Shown here piece by piece: positions 53,463-63,767 of a stretch of 64,000 nt of DNA. How positions within the stretch are numbered: position 1 is the first letter of the stretch; each line of letters starts with the position of its first letter. The notes beneath the pieces are model-generated. The model was not told the DNA's origin. It searched no databases and saw nothing but the letters and a program-made list of their open reading frames with translations. A program made the position numbers and the translations under genes. This DNA comes from Methylophilus sp. DW102 (GTDB lineage: Bacteria > Pseudomonadota > Gammaproteobacteria > Burkholderiales > Methylophilaceae): contig NZ_AP029023.1 of NCBI RefSeq assembly GCF_037076555.1, positions 2,046,001 to 2,110,000 of the forward strand, given 5' to 3'.

Positions 53463-55829
53463 CTATCTTAGTGATGCAGCAAAATTGGATGACCAGTTAT
53501 TGAGGATTCGCGCCACGATGGTATCGACTTCCTCATCGACCATTGTCTTGCAAGTATCTTGCATAAGTACAAGAAATGCAAGGCTTTTTTTGTTTTCTGG
53601 CACCCCTTTGCCTTGATAAACATCAAACAATTTTAGGGTTTGTAATTGCGGAATTTGCTCGGCAATAATGGCATCAATCATGGTTTGTGCTGACACATTT
53701 TGATCAACAATCACGGCAAGATCACGGCGCACAGGTAAGAACTTGCTTACCTCGCTATACGCCGGCACTTGCGTCGCCAGCGCAGCGGCCGCATCAAGCT
53801 CAAACAGATAACAGGCGCTGGTCAGGCCATACTGTTGTTGCCATTGCGGATGCAATTTGCCCAGCCAGCCTACAGCTTGATCGCCCAGGTAAATACGCGC
53901 TGACTGGCCTGGATGTAAGGCGGGATGCTGCTCGACCACAAAACGCACGGTTTGCGCGAACAGCGACTCGACGTGGGCCTTGGCATCATAAAAATCAAAA
54001 GCACGGGCCTCTGCTGCCCATTGTTCTGGCTGGACGCTGCCATAGATCAGGCCAGACAGTGTCAATGTTTCGATAAAGCCCTGGTTACCTTGTTCATAGC
54101 GCGCACCGAGCTCAAACAGCATGGCACGGGTTTGCTGACGCTTGAGGTTGTAGTCCAGGGCATCCAGCAGACCGCCCCACAAACCGGAGCGCATCACGCT
54201 CAGATTGCTGGCAATCGGGTTTTTAAGTGTAATCGGTGCTTCATTCCCGTACAAATCACGCTCCCAGCTTGCGTCAACAAAGCTGTAGGTGACCACTTCT
54301 TGATAGCCTTGATTAACCATGACATCGCGCAACCAATGCTTGCTGCGCTGCGCTTCTGGCGAGGCCAGCATGCCTTGCGGTGCCACGGGGGTCAGTGCCG
54401 GGATATGCTCGTAGCCATGCAAACGGGCAACTTCTTCAATCAGGTCTTCTTCACGCGCGATATCAAATCGGAAGCTGGGTGCATTGACCTGGAACACACC
54501 ATTGCTTTCGGTATAGCTGAAACCCAATTGTGTGAGCAACTGCCCTACACGCGCCAGGCTGATTTCTATGCCTAACACTGACAGCAGGTAGGCATAGCGC
54601 AAGCTGACTTGATTGCGTACCGGCAAGTCGGCAGTCACTGCGGTGACGGCGGCGGCCTGACCACCACAAATTTCGAGCACCAATGCCGTCGCACGTTCAA
54701 GCGCATTCAGTGTGTTACCAAAATCCACGCCACGCTCAAAACGGTAAGAGGAGTCGGTGCTCAACCCCAAACGACGGGCTTTACCAGCCATCACATCTGG
54801 CGTGAAGAATGCGCTTTCTAAAAAGATCGCTTGCGTAGTATCGCTGACTGCGCTGGGGTTACCCCCCATGATGCCTGCCAACGCCACGGGGCCGTTACTG
54901 TCGGCAATGACCAAATCATCGCCTTTGAGGGTGACTTCTGTGTCATTAAGCAATACCAGTTTTTCACCTGCCTGGGCAAAACGTACCTGAATATCGCCTT
55001 GCAGCAGGTTCAGGTCAAAGGCATGCAACGGTTGCCCTTGCTCCAGCAAAATATAATTGGTGATATCCACCAGCGCACTGATGCTACGAATACCACTACG
55101 CTCAAGGCGGCGGACCATCCAGTCTGGCGTTTTAGCTTGTGCATTCAAGCCTTCGATCACCCGGCCATAATAGGCCAGGCAAGCCGTACTGGCTTGCAGC
55201 GTCACGTTTTTGGTCAGGGTCCCTGTCACCGCAGCAGGGGCAACAGTTGGTGCAGTCATTGGCGCGCCGGTCATCGCAACCACATCGCGTGCAATACCGA
55301 CGATGCTCAGGCAATCCGCACGGTTAGGCGTGAGCTTTAACGTGTAGGCATGGTCGTTCAAATCCAGATATTCACGAATATCCTGACCAACCGGCGCGTC
55401 TGCTGGCAGCTCCAGAATGCCATTGGCTTCTGTAGCAATGCCCAGCTCTTTGGCAGAACACATCATGCCAAAAGACTCAACCCCACGTACTTTGGCTTGC
55501 TTGATTTGAATGCCTGGTTGCCCATTGTTTTCTGGCAACTGTGCGCCAACCAGCGCACATGGGGCTTTCAAACCGGCACGCGCATTAGGCGCACCGCAGA
55601 CAATTTGCAAAGTCTCCTCGCCGACTTTCACCTTGCACACTTGCAGGCGATCAGCGTCTGGATGTTTGGCCGCCTCCAAAATCTCGGCCACAACGACGCG
55701 GCTAAACGCTGGCGCAACAGGCGTGAGCGCTTCAACCTCCAGTCCTGCCATTGTCAGCGCATGACCAAGCTGCTCGGTATCCATCGCTGGATTCACCATG
55801 GATCGTAACCATTGTTCGGAGAACTGCAT
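53463..55829 (-). CDS. pheT: Phenylalanyl-tRNA synthetase beta subunit
   Basis: 788 residues. Domains in order: N-terminal tRNA-binding OB fold (VVVAEILEAAKHPDADRLQV, about 45-150), B3/B4 editing domain (about 210-380), B5 domain (about 400-470), catalytic-like core, and the C-terminal ferredoxin-fold anticodon-binding domain (SKFLPVRRDLAVIVDQNVS, from about 695). It follows pheS by 52 nt and forms the alpha2beta2 enzyme with it. Confidence 0.96.
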   Translation of the reverse strand: MQFSEQWLRSMVNPAMDTEQLGHALTMAGLEVEALTPVAPAFSRVVVAEILEAAKHPDADRLQVCKVKVGEETLQIVCGAPNARAGLKAPCALVGAQLPENNGQPGIQIKQAKVRGVESFGMMCSAKELGIATEANGILELPADAPVGQDIREYLDLNDHAYTLKLTPNRADCLSIVGIARDVVAMTGAPMTAPTVAPAAVTGTLTKNVTLQASTACLAYYGRVIEGLNAQAKTPDWMVRRLERSGIRSISALVDITNYILLEQGQPLHAFDLNLLQGDIQVRFAQAGEKLVLLNDTEVTLKGDDLVIADSNGPVALAGIMGGNPSAVSDTTQAIFLESAFFTPDVMAGKARRLGLSTDSSYRFERGVDFGNTLNALERATALVLEICGGQAAAVTAVTADLPVRNQVSLRYAYLLSVLGIEISLARVGQLLTQLGFSYTESNGVFQVNAPSFRFDIAREEDLIEEVARLHGYEHIPALTPVAPQGMLASPEAQRSKHWLRDVMVNQGYQEVVTYSFVDASWERDLYGNEAPITLKNPIASNLSVMRSGLWGGLLDALDYNLKRQQTRAMLFELGARYEQGNQGFIETLTLSGLIYGSVQPEQWAAEARAFDFYDAKAHVESLFAQTVRFVVEQHPALHPGQSARIYLGDQAVGWLGKLHPQWQQQYGLTSACYLFELDAAAALATQVPAYSEVSKFLPVRRDLAVIVDQNVSAQTMIDAIIAEQIPQLQTLKLFDVYQGKGVPENKKSLAFLVLMQDTCKTMVDEEVDTIVARILNNWSSNFAASLR

Positions 55830-55881
55830 ATCTGTCTTACCTTGTCTTAATTCTGCTGTTTAAAGTGCGCGTGCGCTGAAA

Positions 55882-56913
<1,032 letters not shown>

Positions 56914-56920
56914 TTAAAAT

Positions 56921-56948
56921 AAAAAAAGAGGCCGCAGCCTCTTTTTTT
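56921..56948 (-). terminator. Intra-operon stem-loop between rplT and pheS
   Basis: AAAAAAAGAGGC / GCCTCTTTTTTT, a 12-bp stem with a 4-nt loop, ending in seven T on the coding strand, 11-40 nt after the rplT stop and about 38 nt before the pheS start. In E. coli pheST is controlled by an attenuator here, with the pheM leader peptide; no such leader fits in this short gap. Confidence 0.8.
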
Positions 56949-56959
56949 GGTAGGTCTGA

Positions 56960-57319
56960 TTAGGCGCTTAAACCTGTTTTAGCCAATTCTACAAATTTGG
57001 CAAAAGCAGCTTTATCGAACACGGCCAGATCAGCCAGCACTTTACGGTCAACTTCAACCGCAGCTTTTTTCAAGCCATTCATGAAACGGCTGTAGGTCAA
57101 ACCAGCTTCACGGGCTGCCGCGTTAATACGGGCAATCCACAATGCGCGGAATTGACGTTTTTTCTGACGACGGTCACGGTATGCATATTGACCGGCTTTC
57201 ATGACCGCCTGTTTGGCAACACGGTAGACGTTCTTACGACGACCACGGTAACCTTTAGCAGCATTTAATACTTTTTTGTGTTTTGCGCGTGCGATGACAC
57301 CACGTTTTACTCTAGGCAT
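56960..57319 (-). CDS. rplT: 50S ribosomal protein L20
   Basis: 119 residues, the usual length. [20 protein letters not shown] and [20 protein letters not shown] are the extended rRNA-binding N-terminus; [20 protein letters not shown] is the globular domain. It sits 10 nt after rpmI. L20 represses rpmI-rplT translation in E. coli; no regulator site was checked here. Confidence 0.97.
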   Translation of the reverse strand: MPRVKRGVIARAKHKKVLNAAKGYRGRRKNVYRVAKQAVMKAGQYAYRDRRQKKRQFRALWIARINAAAREAGLTYSRFMNGLKKAAVEVDRKVLADLAVFDKAAFAKFVELAKTGLSA

Positions 57320-57329
57320 GTCGTTCTCC

Positions 57330-57527
57330 TTATTGTGTTGGCATCATTGCGCGAACGCGTTTCACGTCGGTCGCAGAAATAATTGCGGTACCGCGCAGTT
57401 TACGTTTTTGCTTGGTAGTTTTTTTGGTCAGGATGTGGCGCAAGTGAGAGTGTGTACGCTTCACTTTGCCGTTACCCAAGAACTTGAAGCGCTTTTTGGC
57501 GCTGCTCTTCGTTTTCATCTTTGGCAT
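57330..57527 (-). CDS. rpmI: 50S ribosomal protein L35
   Basis: 65 residues: [20 protein letters not shown], then [20 protein letters not shown] and [10 protein letters not shown], matching L35 throughout. It lies between infC and rplT in the standard operon. Confidence 0.97.
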   Translation of the reverse strand: MPKMKTKSSAKKRFKFLGNGKVKRTHSHLRHILTKKTTKQKRKLRGTAIISATDVKRVRAMMPTQ

Positions 57528-57595
57528 TTTGGTCTCCTTAGAGGTTGAGTAAAGAGTGAGTAGGCAGCCAATTTAGCCATATCACTCCAAAAAAC

Positions 57596-58150
57596 TTATT
57601 CTTCTGCGGACTTGTCCGCTTTTTTCGGTGGCACCTTTTTAGCGGGCGCCAGTACCATCACCATTTGACGGCCTTCCATTTTCGGGTATTGCTCCACCGC
57701 TGCATGCTCAGCAAGATCCGCTTCCAGACGCTTCAACAGCGCCAAACCGAACTCCTGATGCGTAATTTCACGGCCACGGAAGCGCAAAGTAATCTTGGCT
57801 TTGTCACCATCGCCCAAAAAGCGAATAATGTTACGCAACTTGATGTTGTAATCGCCATCATCGGTGCCAGGTCTAAATTTGACCTCTTTGATCTGCACCT
57901 GTTTTTGTTTGAGTTTTTGCTCGTGTAGACGCTTGCTCTCGGCGTATTTGAATTTGCCATAATCCATCAAACGGCACACGGGCGGTGCAGCATTTGGTGC
58001 AATTTCAACAATATCAATATCAGCTTCTTCCGCTTTGGCAAAGGCCTCTTTGAGACTCATCACACCTAACGGTTCGCCATCTACACCAATCAGACGCACT
58101 TGTGGCGCGGTAATATCGCCATTAATGCGTGTATCTTTATCCTGAGCTAT
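57596..58150 (-). CDS. infC: Translation initiation factor IF-3 (probable AUA start)
   Basis: About 184 residues. The conserved N-terminus [19 protein letters not shown] lies upstream of the first GTG (58099), so translation must begin earlier, and the only candidates are the non-standard ATA at 58150 or ATT at 58156. TAGGGG ends at 58157, leaving a 6-nt spacing to ATA but none to ATT, so ATA is favoured. infC is known to start at a non-AUG codon in E. coli (AUU), which lets IF-3 repress its own synthesis. The IF-3 N domain ([20 protein letters not shown]) and C domain ([16 protein letters not shown]) are intact. Gap to thrS is 44 nt. Confidence 0.93.
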   Translation of the reverse strand: MAQDKDTRINGDITAPQVRLIGVDGEPLGVMSLKEAFAKAEEADIDIVEIAPNAAPPVCRLMDYGKFKYAESKRLHEQKLKQKQVQIKEVKFRPGTDDGDYNIKLRNIIRFLGDGDKAKITLRFRGREITHQEFGLALLKRLEADLAEHAAVEQYPKMEGRQMVMVLAPAKKVPPKKADKSAEE

Positions 58151-58194
58151 AACAATCCCCTAACAATAAACAAAGCCGCACGGCACCTAAAAAA

Positions 58195-60117
58195 TTAGAC
58201 CCGGTTTTGGATGTCTTGCTGTACACGCGCAACAAACGCATCTACCGACATCGCACCCAGATCTTCACCTTTTCTGGTACGTACGGCCACATGACCATTT
58301 TGCATTTCCTTATCGCCAACAACAATCAGATAAGGCAATTTTTGCAAACTATGTTCGCGTATTTTATAGGTAATCTTCTCGTTTCTCAAGTCAAAATCGC
58401 ATCGAATGCCATTTTTCTTCAATTTTTCAACTACTTGGCGCACGTAATCGGCTTGATTGTCCGAAATATTAAGCACCATCACCTGCACAGGCGACAGCCA
58501 GACCGGCATGGCACCCGCAAAGTTTTCGATCAAGATGCCTAAAAAACGCTCCATGGAACCCACAATCGCACGGTGCAGCATGATAGGCCGCTGGCGCGTA
58601 TTATCTTCAGCCACATACTCCGCGCCCAGGCGCTCTGGCAGGTTTGGGTCGAGCTGGATGGTGCCGCATTGCCACATACGACCGAGCGAGTCTTTGAGGG
58701 TGAATTCAATTTTCGGGCCGTAAAAAGCGCCTTCGCCCGGCTGATACTCGAACTCAAGGCCATTCGCCTTAATCGCGTTAGCCAAGGCATTTTCTGCCAT
58801 GTCCCACGCTTCTTCAGTACCCACACGCTTTTCTGGGCGGGTAGACAATTTAACGATCACATCGTCAAACCCAAAGTCTTTATAGACTTCGTACAACATT
58901 TTGATAAAGTCCGCCACTTCGGCTTCGACTTGCGATTCCATACAGAAAATATGGGCATCATCTTGGGTGAAGCCACGCACGCGCATCAAGCCATGCAAAG
59001 AACCAGACGGCTCGTTACGGTGGCAAGAACCGAACTCCGCCAGCCGCAACGGTAAATCGCGGTAGCTATGCAAACTGCTGTTGAAAATCTGGATATGGCC
59101 GGGGCAGTTCATCGGCTTCACGGCATAATCACGGTTTTCCGACTGGGTGACAAACATATTGTCACGGTAGTTTTGCCAGTGGCCGGATTTTTCCCACAGG
59201 GTCTTGTCCAGTACTGTCGGCGTACGTACTTCCTGGTAATCGTACTCCCTGAATTTGGCACGCATGTACTGCTCGACTTCTTGCCAGATGACCCAGCCTC
59301 GCGGATGCCAGAACACCATCCCCGGCGCATCCTCCTGCATATGGTAAAAATCCAGCTGCTTGCCGAGCTTGCGATGGTCGCGCTTCTCAGCTTCTTCCAG
59401 CATATGCAGATACGCTTCCAACTCTTCTTTATTGCGCCAGGCAGTGCCGTACACACGTTGCAGCATTTCATTATTGCTGTCACCGCGCCAGTAGGCGCCG
59501 GCCAGCTTCATCAATTTAAATGCCTTGAGCTTGCCGGTATTCGGCACGTGCGGGCCACGGCACAAGTCGGTAAACGCGCCTTCTGAATACAGCGAAACAT
59601 CCTCATTGCTGGGAATGCTGGCAATGATCTCGGCTTTGTAGTGCTCGTTAATACTTTTGAAGTAAGCCACCGCTTCATCACGCGGCAACACTTTGCGCTC
59701 GACCTTTTCGTCTTTCTTTGCCAACTCTGCCATTTTCTTCTCAATGGCCACCAGATCATCCGGCGTAAATGGGCGCTTATAGCTAAAGTCGTAATAGAAG
59801 CCATTTTCAATGACAGGACCTATCGTCACCTGAGCATCCGGGAACAGCTCTTTGACCGCATAGGCCAACAAGTGTGCCGTTGAGTGGCGGATAATTTCCA
59901 GCCCCTCTTCGTTCTTGTCCGTGATAATGGCCAGCTCAACATCTTGCGCAATCTGATGACTGGTATCTACCAGCTTTGCTTCCTGACCGGGATAAGTCAC
60001 CTTGCCAGCAAGCGCGGCTTTTGCCAAACCGGTGCCAATATTGGCAGCCACCTCCGCCACCGTTACAGCGTGTTCAAACTGTCTTACAGAACCATCGGGT
60101 AATCGAATATTTGGCAT
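58195..60117 (-). CDS. thrS: Threonyl-tRNA synthetase
   Basis: 640 residues. N-terminal TGS domain ([20 protein letters not shown]), editing domain with [16 protein letters not shown] (HxxxH), class II catalytic core with the zinc-binding Cys in [10 protein letters not shown], and the anticodon-binding domain from about residue 535 ([20 protein letters not shown]). It is the first gene of the translation operon. The leader is only about 70 nt from tRNA-Val's terminator. Confidence 0.97.
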   Translation of the reverse strand: MPNIRLPDGSVRQFEHAVTVAEVAANIGTGLAKAALAGKVTYPGQEAKLVDTSHQIAQDVELAIITDKNEEGLEIIRHSTAHLLAYAVKELFPDAQVTIGPVIENGFYYDFSYKRPFTPDDLVAIEKKMAELAKKDEKVERKVLPRDEAVAYFKSINEHYKAEIIASIPSNEDVSLYSEGAFTDLCRGPHVPNTGKLKAFKLMKLAGAYWRGDSNNEMLQRVYGTAWRNKEELEAYLHMLEEAEKRDHRKLGKQLDFYHMQEDAPGMVFWHPRGWVIWQEVEQYMRAKFREYDYQEVRTPTVLDKTLWEKSGHWQNYRDNMFVTQSENRDYAVKPMNCPGHIQIFNSSLHSYRDLPLRLAEFGSCHRNEPSGSLHGLMRVRGFTQDDAHIFCMESQVEAEVADFIKMLYEVYKDFGFDDVIVKLSTRPEKRVGTEEAWDMAENALANAIKANGLEFEYQPGEGAFYGPKIEFTLKDSLGRMWQCGTIQLDPNLPERLGAEYVAEDNTRQRPIMLHRAIVGSMERFLGILIENFAGAMPVWLSPVQVMVLNISDNQADYVRQVVEKLKKNGIRCDFDLRNEKITYKIREHSLQKLPYLIVVGDKEMQNGHVAVRTRKGEDLGAMSVDAFVARVQQDIQNRV

Positions 60118-60187
60118 GCCAGATCCGTCAAAATTTTAGCGAACAACCTTGAAACAAGGCCTATACAAAGCATTTGATAAAAACAAC

Positions 60188-60213
60188 AAAAGCCGTTAAT
60201 TATAACGGCTTTT
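60188..60213 (-). terminator. Intrinsic terminator after tRNA-Val
   Basis: AAAAGCCGTTA / TAACGGCTTTT, 11-bp stem, loop ATTA, eight nt downstream of the tRNA 3' end on the minus strand. Confidence 0.85.
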
Positions 60214-60220
60214 TGAATTT

Positions 60221-60297
60221 TGGTAGTCGCGAATGGACTCGAACCATCGACCCCCACCATGTCAAGGTGGTGCTCTAACCAGCTGAGCTACGCGACT
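60221..60297 (-). tRNA. tRNA-Val (anticodon GAC)
   Basis: A 77-nt cloverleaf with encoded CCA. Acceptor AGTCGCG / CGCGACT, D arm GCTCAGCTGGTTAGAGC, anticodon arm CCACC-TTGACAT-GGTGG with GAC, T arm GATGG-TTCGAGT-CCATT. Discriminator A. Confidence 0.95.
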
Positions 60298-60393
60298 ATT
60301 TTAAGATTGATCACATGGACTGCAATCAATAAGGTTGCGCATTCTATCCGAAAGCCAGTCGTTAGGCAATGGGATCACGCTTATAATATTGCC

Positions 60394-61062
60394 ATGCAGA
60401 TTTTTCAGTTGCCCATGGGCGCACCGATCACCACATTGACTGACACGCTCGTAGAGTCCCTCAGTGAACACCAATATTGCCTGATCGATCAATGCTTGCC
60501 GTCCGACACCATCGCCGCATTGCGCACGCTGGCATTGGCGCGCGACCAGCAGGGGCAGATGCATCAGGCGGGCACGAGTAAAGCCGCCATTACCAACCCC
60601 AATCTTCGTGCTGACCGGATTGCCTGGCTGGAAACCGACGACCCCGACCCTGCCTTGCAAGCCTACTTTAGCCTGATGGCTGAGGTGCAACAAATGGCGA
60701 ACCGTCACCTGATGATGGGACTGGCCACTTACGAAACCCATTTTGCCCTCTACCCTGCCGGCTCCAACGGCTACGCCACGCACATCGACCAGTTCCGCCA
60801 ACACGCCACCCAAATACCAAGCGGCGTCCGCAGCTTGACCGCAATTATCTATCTCAACGAGGATTGGCCAGAACAAGCAGGAGGTGCCTTGCGCCTATAT
60901 CTGGATGAACATCACCAGACCCCGGAGCAAGATGCCAGACATCTGGATATCTTGCCGCTAGGCGGCCGACTCGTGCTGTTTTTATCCGCCAGATTCTGGC
61001 ACCAGGTATTGCCCGCCATCCAGCCAAGAGTGAGCGTGACGGGCTGGTTTAAAACACGCTAA
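60394..61062 (+). CDS. 2OG-Fe(II) oxygenase (prolyl 4-hydroxylase-like)
   Basis: 222 residues from [14 protein letters not shown]; the longer frame to 60220 reads through tRNA-Val and is an artefact. The double-stranded beta-helix site is clear: HID in [11 protein letters not shown] (iron ligands His and Asp), distal His in [11 protein letters not shown], Arg in [11 protein letters not shown] for 2-oxoglutarate. [10 protein letters not shown] and [11 protein letters not shown] match the P4H-like group. Substrate unknown. TATAAT at 60382-60387 is so close to the ATG that the mRNA may be leaderless. Confidence 0.87.
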   Translation: MQIFQLPMGAPITTLTDTLVESLSEHQYCLIDQCLPSDTIAALRTLALARDQQGQMHQAGTSKAAITNPNLRADRIAWLETDDPDPALQAYFSLMAEVQQMANRHLMMGLATYETHFALYPAGSNGYATHIDQFRQHATQIPSGVRSLTAIIYLNEDWPEQAGGALRLYLDEHHQTPEQDARHLDILPLGGRLVLFLSARFWHQVLPAIQPRVSVTGWFKTR

Positions 61063-61063
61063 A

Positions 61064-62287
61064 TTACTGTGCCGTTTGCACGGGTGTCGTTAAACGGCTA
61101 AACAATTCGGCGCCTGCATAGCCATCTTGTGGCAACCCTTTGCTCGCTTGATATCGACGGATCGCGGCCTGGGTTTTGGCCCCTGGAAAGCCATCAGGGG
61201 CCCCACAATCAAACCCTTGCGCGTTTAATGACTCCTGCAACAGCCACATTTGCTGATAGCTGAGCGCAGGTGGCTCAGGCGGCAGCTGTAAGGTATAACT
61301 GTCCTGACGCAACTGCTGGCTGAGTAGACTCACAGCCAGCGCATAATTAATGGAACGGTTCCATTGCATGATGACGTCAAAATTGGGGAATACCATATAT
61401 GCCGGACCATCAAAGCCCTGAGGCAATACAATCGACGCTTTTGGCAACGCCAGCGCGCTGGCTGGAACGCCCGCCACTCCGGCTTTCACCCACTCACTGA
61501 CAGCTTTGGTCTGTTGCCATTGCGCCTGGCTGTAATCAAAGCCCGCAGGCAAGGCGACCTGAAAGCTAACGGGCTGGCCAGGCTGCCAGCCCGCCTGCGA
61601 TAAATAATTGGCGGCAGAACTGAAGATATCTGGATAAGAGTCCCAGATATCAATCTTGCCATCCGCATCGGCATCCACCCCATATTTGAGCAAAGTGGAT
61701 GGCATAAATTGCATATGCCCGGTCGCGCCCGCCCATGACCCCACCACCGGGCTATCATAGCGTTGATCACGCTCGACCACACGCATCAGGTTCAGCAGTT
61801 CTTTTTTAAAGAACGCAGCGCGTCGCCCTTCAAATGACAAGGTCGCCAAGGCAGACGCTAACGGGATATCCCCGGTAAATCCGCCAAAATTGGTTTCCAG
61901 CCCCCAGAAGGCCACCAGCACCTCCCTGGGCACCTGATACAACTCTTCGACCACATAGAGAACGCCACCATAGTCCTGCATCATGAGTTTGCCCTTGCTC
62001 ACCACGCGCGGATTAATACGGCGGTTCACATAGGCAGAAAAACTGGTGACGAATTCTGGTTGCTTGCGGTCAAGCTCAATCACCCTTGGCAAATAGACGA
62101 CGCCTGTTAGCGTCGCGTCAACCGCGGCCGGCGCAATCTGCATCGTTAACGCTTCCTGACGCAATGCCGTTAACCAGGGCTGAAAGCCTTCCGGCGACGC
62201 CTCTTGCGCCATACCCGCCTGTGCAGACAGGCCAAACGCTGTCAGCAGCAAGCCAAGAAACAGTGTGAGAATATTTTTTTTATACAT
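61064..62287 (-). CDS. MltB-like lytic murein transglycosylase
   Basis: About 407 residues from MYKKNILTLFLGLLLTAFG, with a signal peptide ending near SAQA. SLT-2 domain with ETNFGGFTGDIPLASALATL carrying the catalytic Glu, and GSWAGATGHMQFMPSTLLKY. The last 60 residues are a peptidoglycan-binding domain 1 (LLQESLNAQGFDCGAPDGFP, GAKTQAAIRRYQASKGLPQD). No lipobox, so soluble in the periplasm. The start overlaps the epimerase-like gene by 8 nt (ATGTATAA). Confidence 0.92.
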   Translation of the reverse strand: MYKKNILTLFLGLLLTAFGLSAQAGMAQEASPEGFQPWLTALRQEALTMQIAPAAVDATLTGVVYLPRVIELDRKQPEFVTSFSAYVNRRINPRVVSKGKLMMQDYGGVLYVVEELYQVPREVLVAFWGLETNFGGFTGDIPLASALATLSFEGRRAAFFKKELLNLMRVVERDQRYDSPVVGSWAGATGHMQFMPSTLLKYGVDADADGKIDIWDSYPDIFSSAANYLSQAGWQPGQPVSFQVALPAGFDYSQAQWQQTKAVSEWVKAGVAGVPASALALPKASIVLPQGFDGPAYMVFPNFDVIMQWNRSINYALAVSLLSQQLRQDSYTLQLPPEPPALSYQQMWLLQESLNAQGFDCGAPDGFPGAKTQAAIRRYQASKGLPQDGYAGAELFSRLTTPVQTAQ

Positions 62288-63116
62288 GATCCATTTTAGA
62301 GAGTATGGCTGCATAGCCTGCCTGATAATCGGCAAATAAAAACGGGTAACCGGATTGCTGCAAAAACGGGTTGCGAATCCGTTTACCGCGCTGCAAGTCA
62401 GTGGTCGGGGTCACTGGCCCTAGCCGCTGCAGTTGCTGTGCCAGCCATTGCAACACCTCATGTTGTGGCACTGGCGCACCATCTGTCAAAATAATATGCG
62501 CTGGCAAGGGCAGTGCGTGTTCAATCTGGCGGTAAAAATGCACCACCGCACCTGCAACGTCCAGCTCATGAATGCGATTGGTCCATTGGATATGTTGTGG
62601 CCAGCGCTCAGGGGTTTGCAGCAACTTGAGCAGATAGAGCCGTTGCGGACCGTAAATTCCGGACACGCGTAACGCGGTATGCGAGCAAGGCAAGCCGTCC
62701 AGCAATTGCTCGGCTGCCAGGATCGTCTGGCCATTTTCTTCAGCCGGCATGGCAGGCGTATCATCATCAACCCACTGCCCTTGCTGCTCGCCATACACAC
62801 TGGTACTCGAAATAAAAAACACATGCTTTAACGCGCGCTGATCCACATTGGCCAGCACATGCCGCAAGCCATCGACATAAGTTTGCTGGTAGCTCTGCCC
62901 TGCCACGGGCGCCAGGCAATACAGCAGGATTTCCGGGGCCTGGTCTGCCAGGGCAGACAGGCCATTTGCAGAGACGACATCCAGGTAGAGGGCGGCTGCG
63001 CCGTCAGGCACAGACTGCTGAGAGCGCCTGACGATTGTCAATGCATACCCTTGGGCCAGGGTCGCCTGGGCAATCAGCTTGCCCAATGCACCACAGCCTA
63101 TCTGCAAAACACGCAT
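62280..63116 (-). CDS. NAD(P)-dependent epimerase/dehydratase-like protein (YeeZ type)
   Basis: 278 residues, Rossmann fold. MRVLQIGCGALGKLIAQATL holds the glycine-rich nucleotide loop (GxGxxG), HVFFISSTSVYGEQQG supplies the Ser-Tyr region of extended SDR enzymes, and ALRVSGIYGPQR the substrate-side motif. The catalytic Tyr-x-x-x-Lys is altered, as in YeeZ-like members. No pathway is evident. It lies 9 nt after the NUDIX gene and is coupled to the transglycosylase gene. Confidence 0.85.
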   Translation of the reverse strand: MRVLQIGCGALGKLIAQATLAQGYALTIVRRSQQSVPDGAAALYLDVVSANGLSALADQAPEILLYCLAPVAGQSYQQTYVDGLRHVLANVDQRALKHVFFISSTSVYGEQQGQWVDDDTPAMPAEENGQTILAAEQLLDGLPCSHTALRVSGIYGPQRLYLLKLLQTPERWPQHIQWTNRIHELDVAGAVVHFYRQIEHALPLPAHIILTDGAPVPQHEVLQWLAQQLQRLGPVTPTTDLQRGKRIRNPFLQQSGYPFLFADYQAGYAAILSKMDHV

Positions 63117-63125
63117 CGTGGGCCT

Positions 63126-63716
63126 TTACCGCGCCAGGCCAGGCAGAGGATGCTTGCGCAAGTAACGCTCGGCCATCAGCATGGCGGACATCGTCTTGCT
63201 ATCAGTAATTTCACCGTCTTCAATCGCTTGCATAATGCGTTCAAACGGCCAGACCATCACATCCATCGCTTCGTCGATATCTCTGGCATGATCACCCAGT
63301 GAGAGGTCTGTCGCCAGATAAATATGAATCACCTCATTGGAATAGCCGATGCAAGGATGCTGTATCCCCAGCTTGGTCCAGTTCTTGGCCGCATAGCCGG
63401 TTTCTTCAAGCAACTCACGCTGGCCTGTGGTCAATACCGGCTCACCTGCATCGATCTTGCCAGCCGGTAACTCTATAAACACCTGCTTGAGGGGATAGCG
63501 GAATTGGCGCTCTAGTACAACCTCACCGGCATCGGTGAGAGCGACTACGACGACAGCACCAGGGTGCACAACATACTCGCGACCGCTGATCACGCCGTTT
63601 GGCAAGCGTGCTTCGTCGTAGCGGACAGTGAGCATTTTTCCCTGCGCCATCACCGCACTGGAAACCGTTGTTTCAATTAAATGTGCATCCTCATTGAGTA
63701 CTGTTGCTTCTGTCAT
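63126..63716 (-). CDS. NUDIX hydrolase (ADP-ribose pyrophosphatase-like)
   Basis: 196 residues. The Nudix box GKIDAGEPVLTTGQRELLEE-TGY (G-x5-E-x7-REUxEExGU) is complete at about residues 91-113. VLERQFRYPLKQVFIELPAG upstream is typical of the ADP-ribose pyrophosphatase subgroup (NudF-like). It is the first gene of a three-gene run on the minus strand. Confidence 0.92.
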   Translation of the reverse strand: MTEATVLNEDAHLIETTVSSAVMAQGKMLTVRYDEARLPNGVISGREYVVHPGAVVVVALTDAGEVVLERQFRYPLKQVFIELPAGKIDAGEPVLTTGQRELLEETGYAAKNWTKLGIQHPCIGYSNEVIHIYLATDLSLGDHARDIDEAMDVMVWPFERIMQAIEDGEITDSKTMSAMLMAERYLRKHPLPGLAR

Positions 63717-63767
63717 ATTTCTCTTTACTGATTAACACTATTTTTATATTCAAGGTTGATTGACTAC

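Noticed and set aside
60220..60393. N-terminal extension of the 2OG oxygenase frame ([17 protein letters not shown]...)
   Set aside because: It is the antisense translation of tRNA-Val, a common artefact; the real start is 60394.
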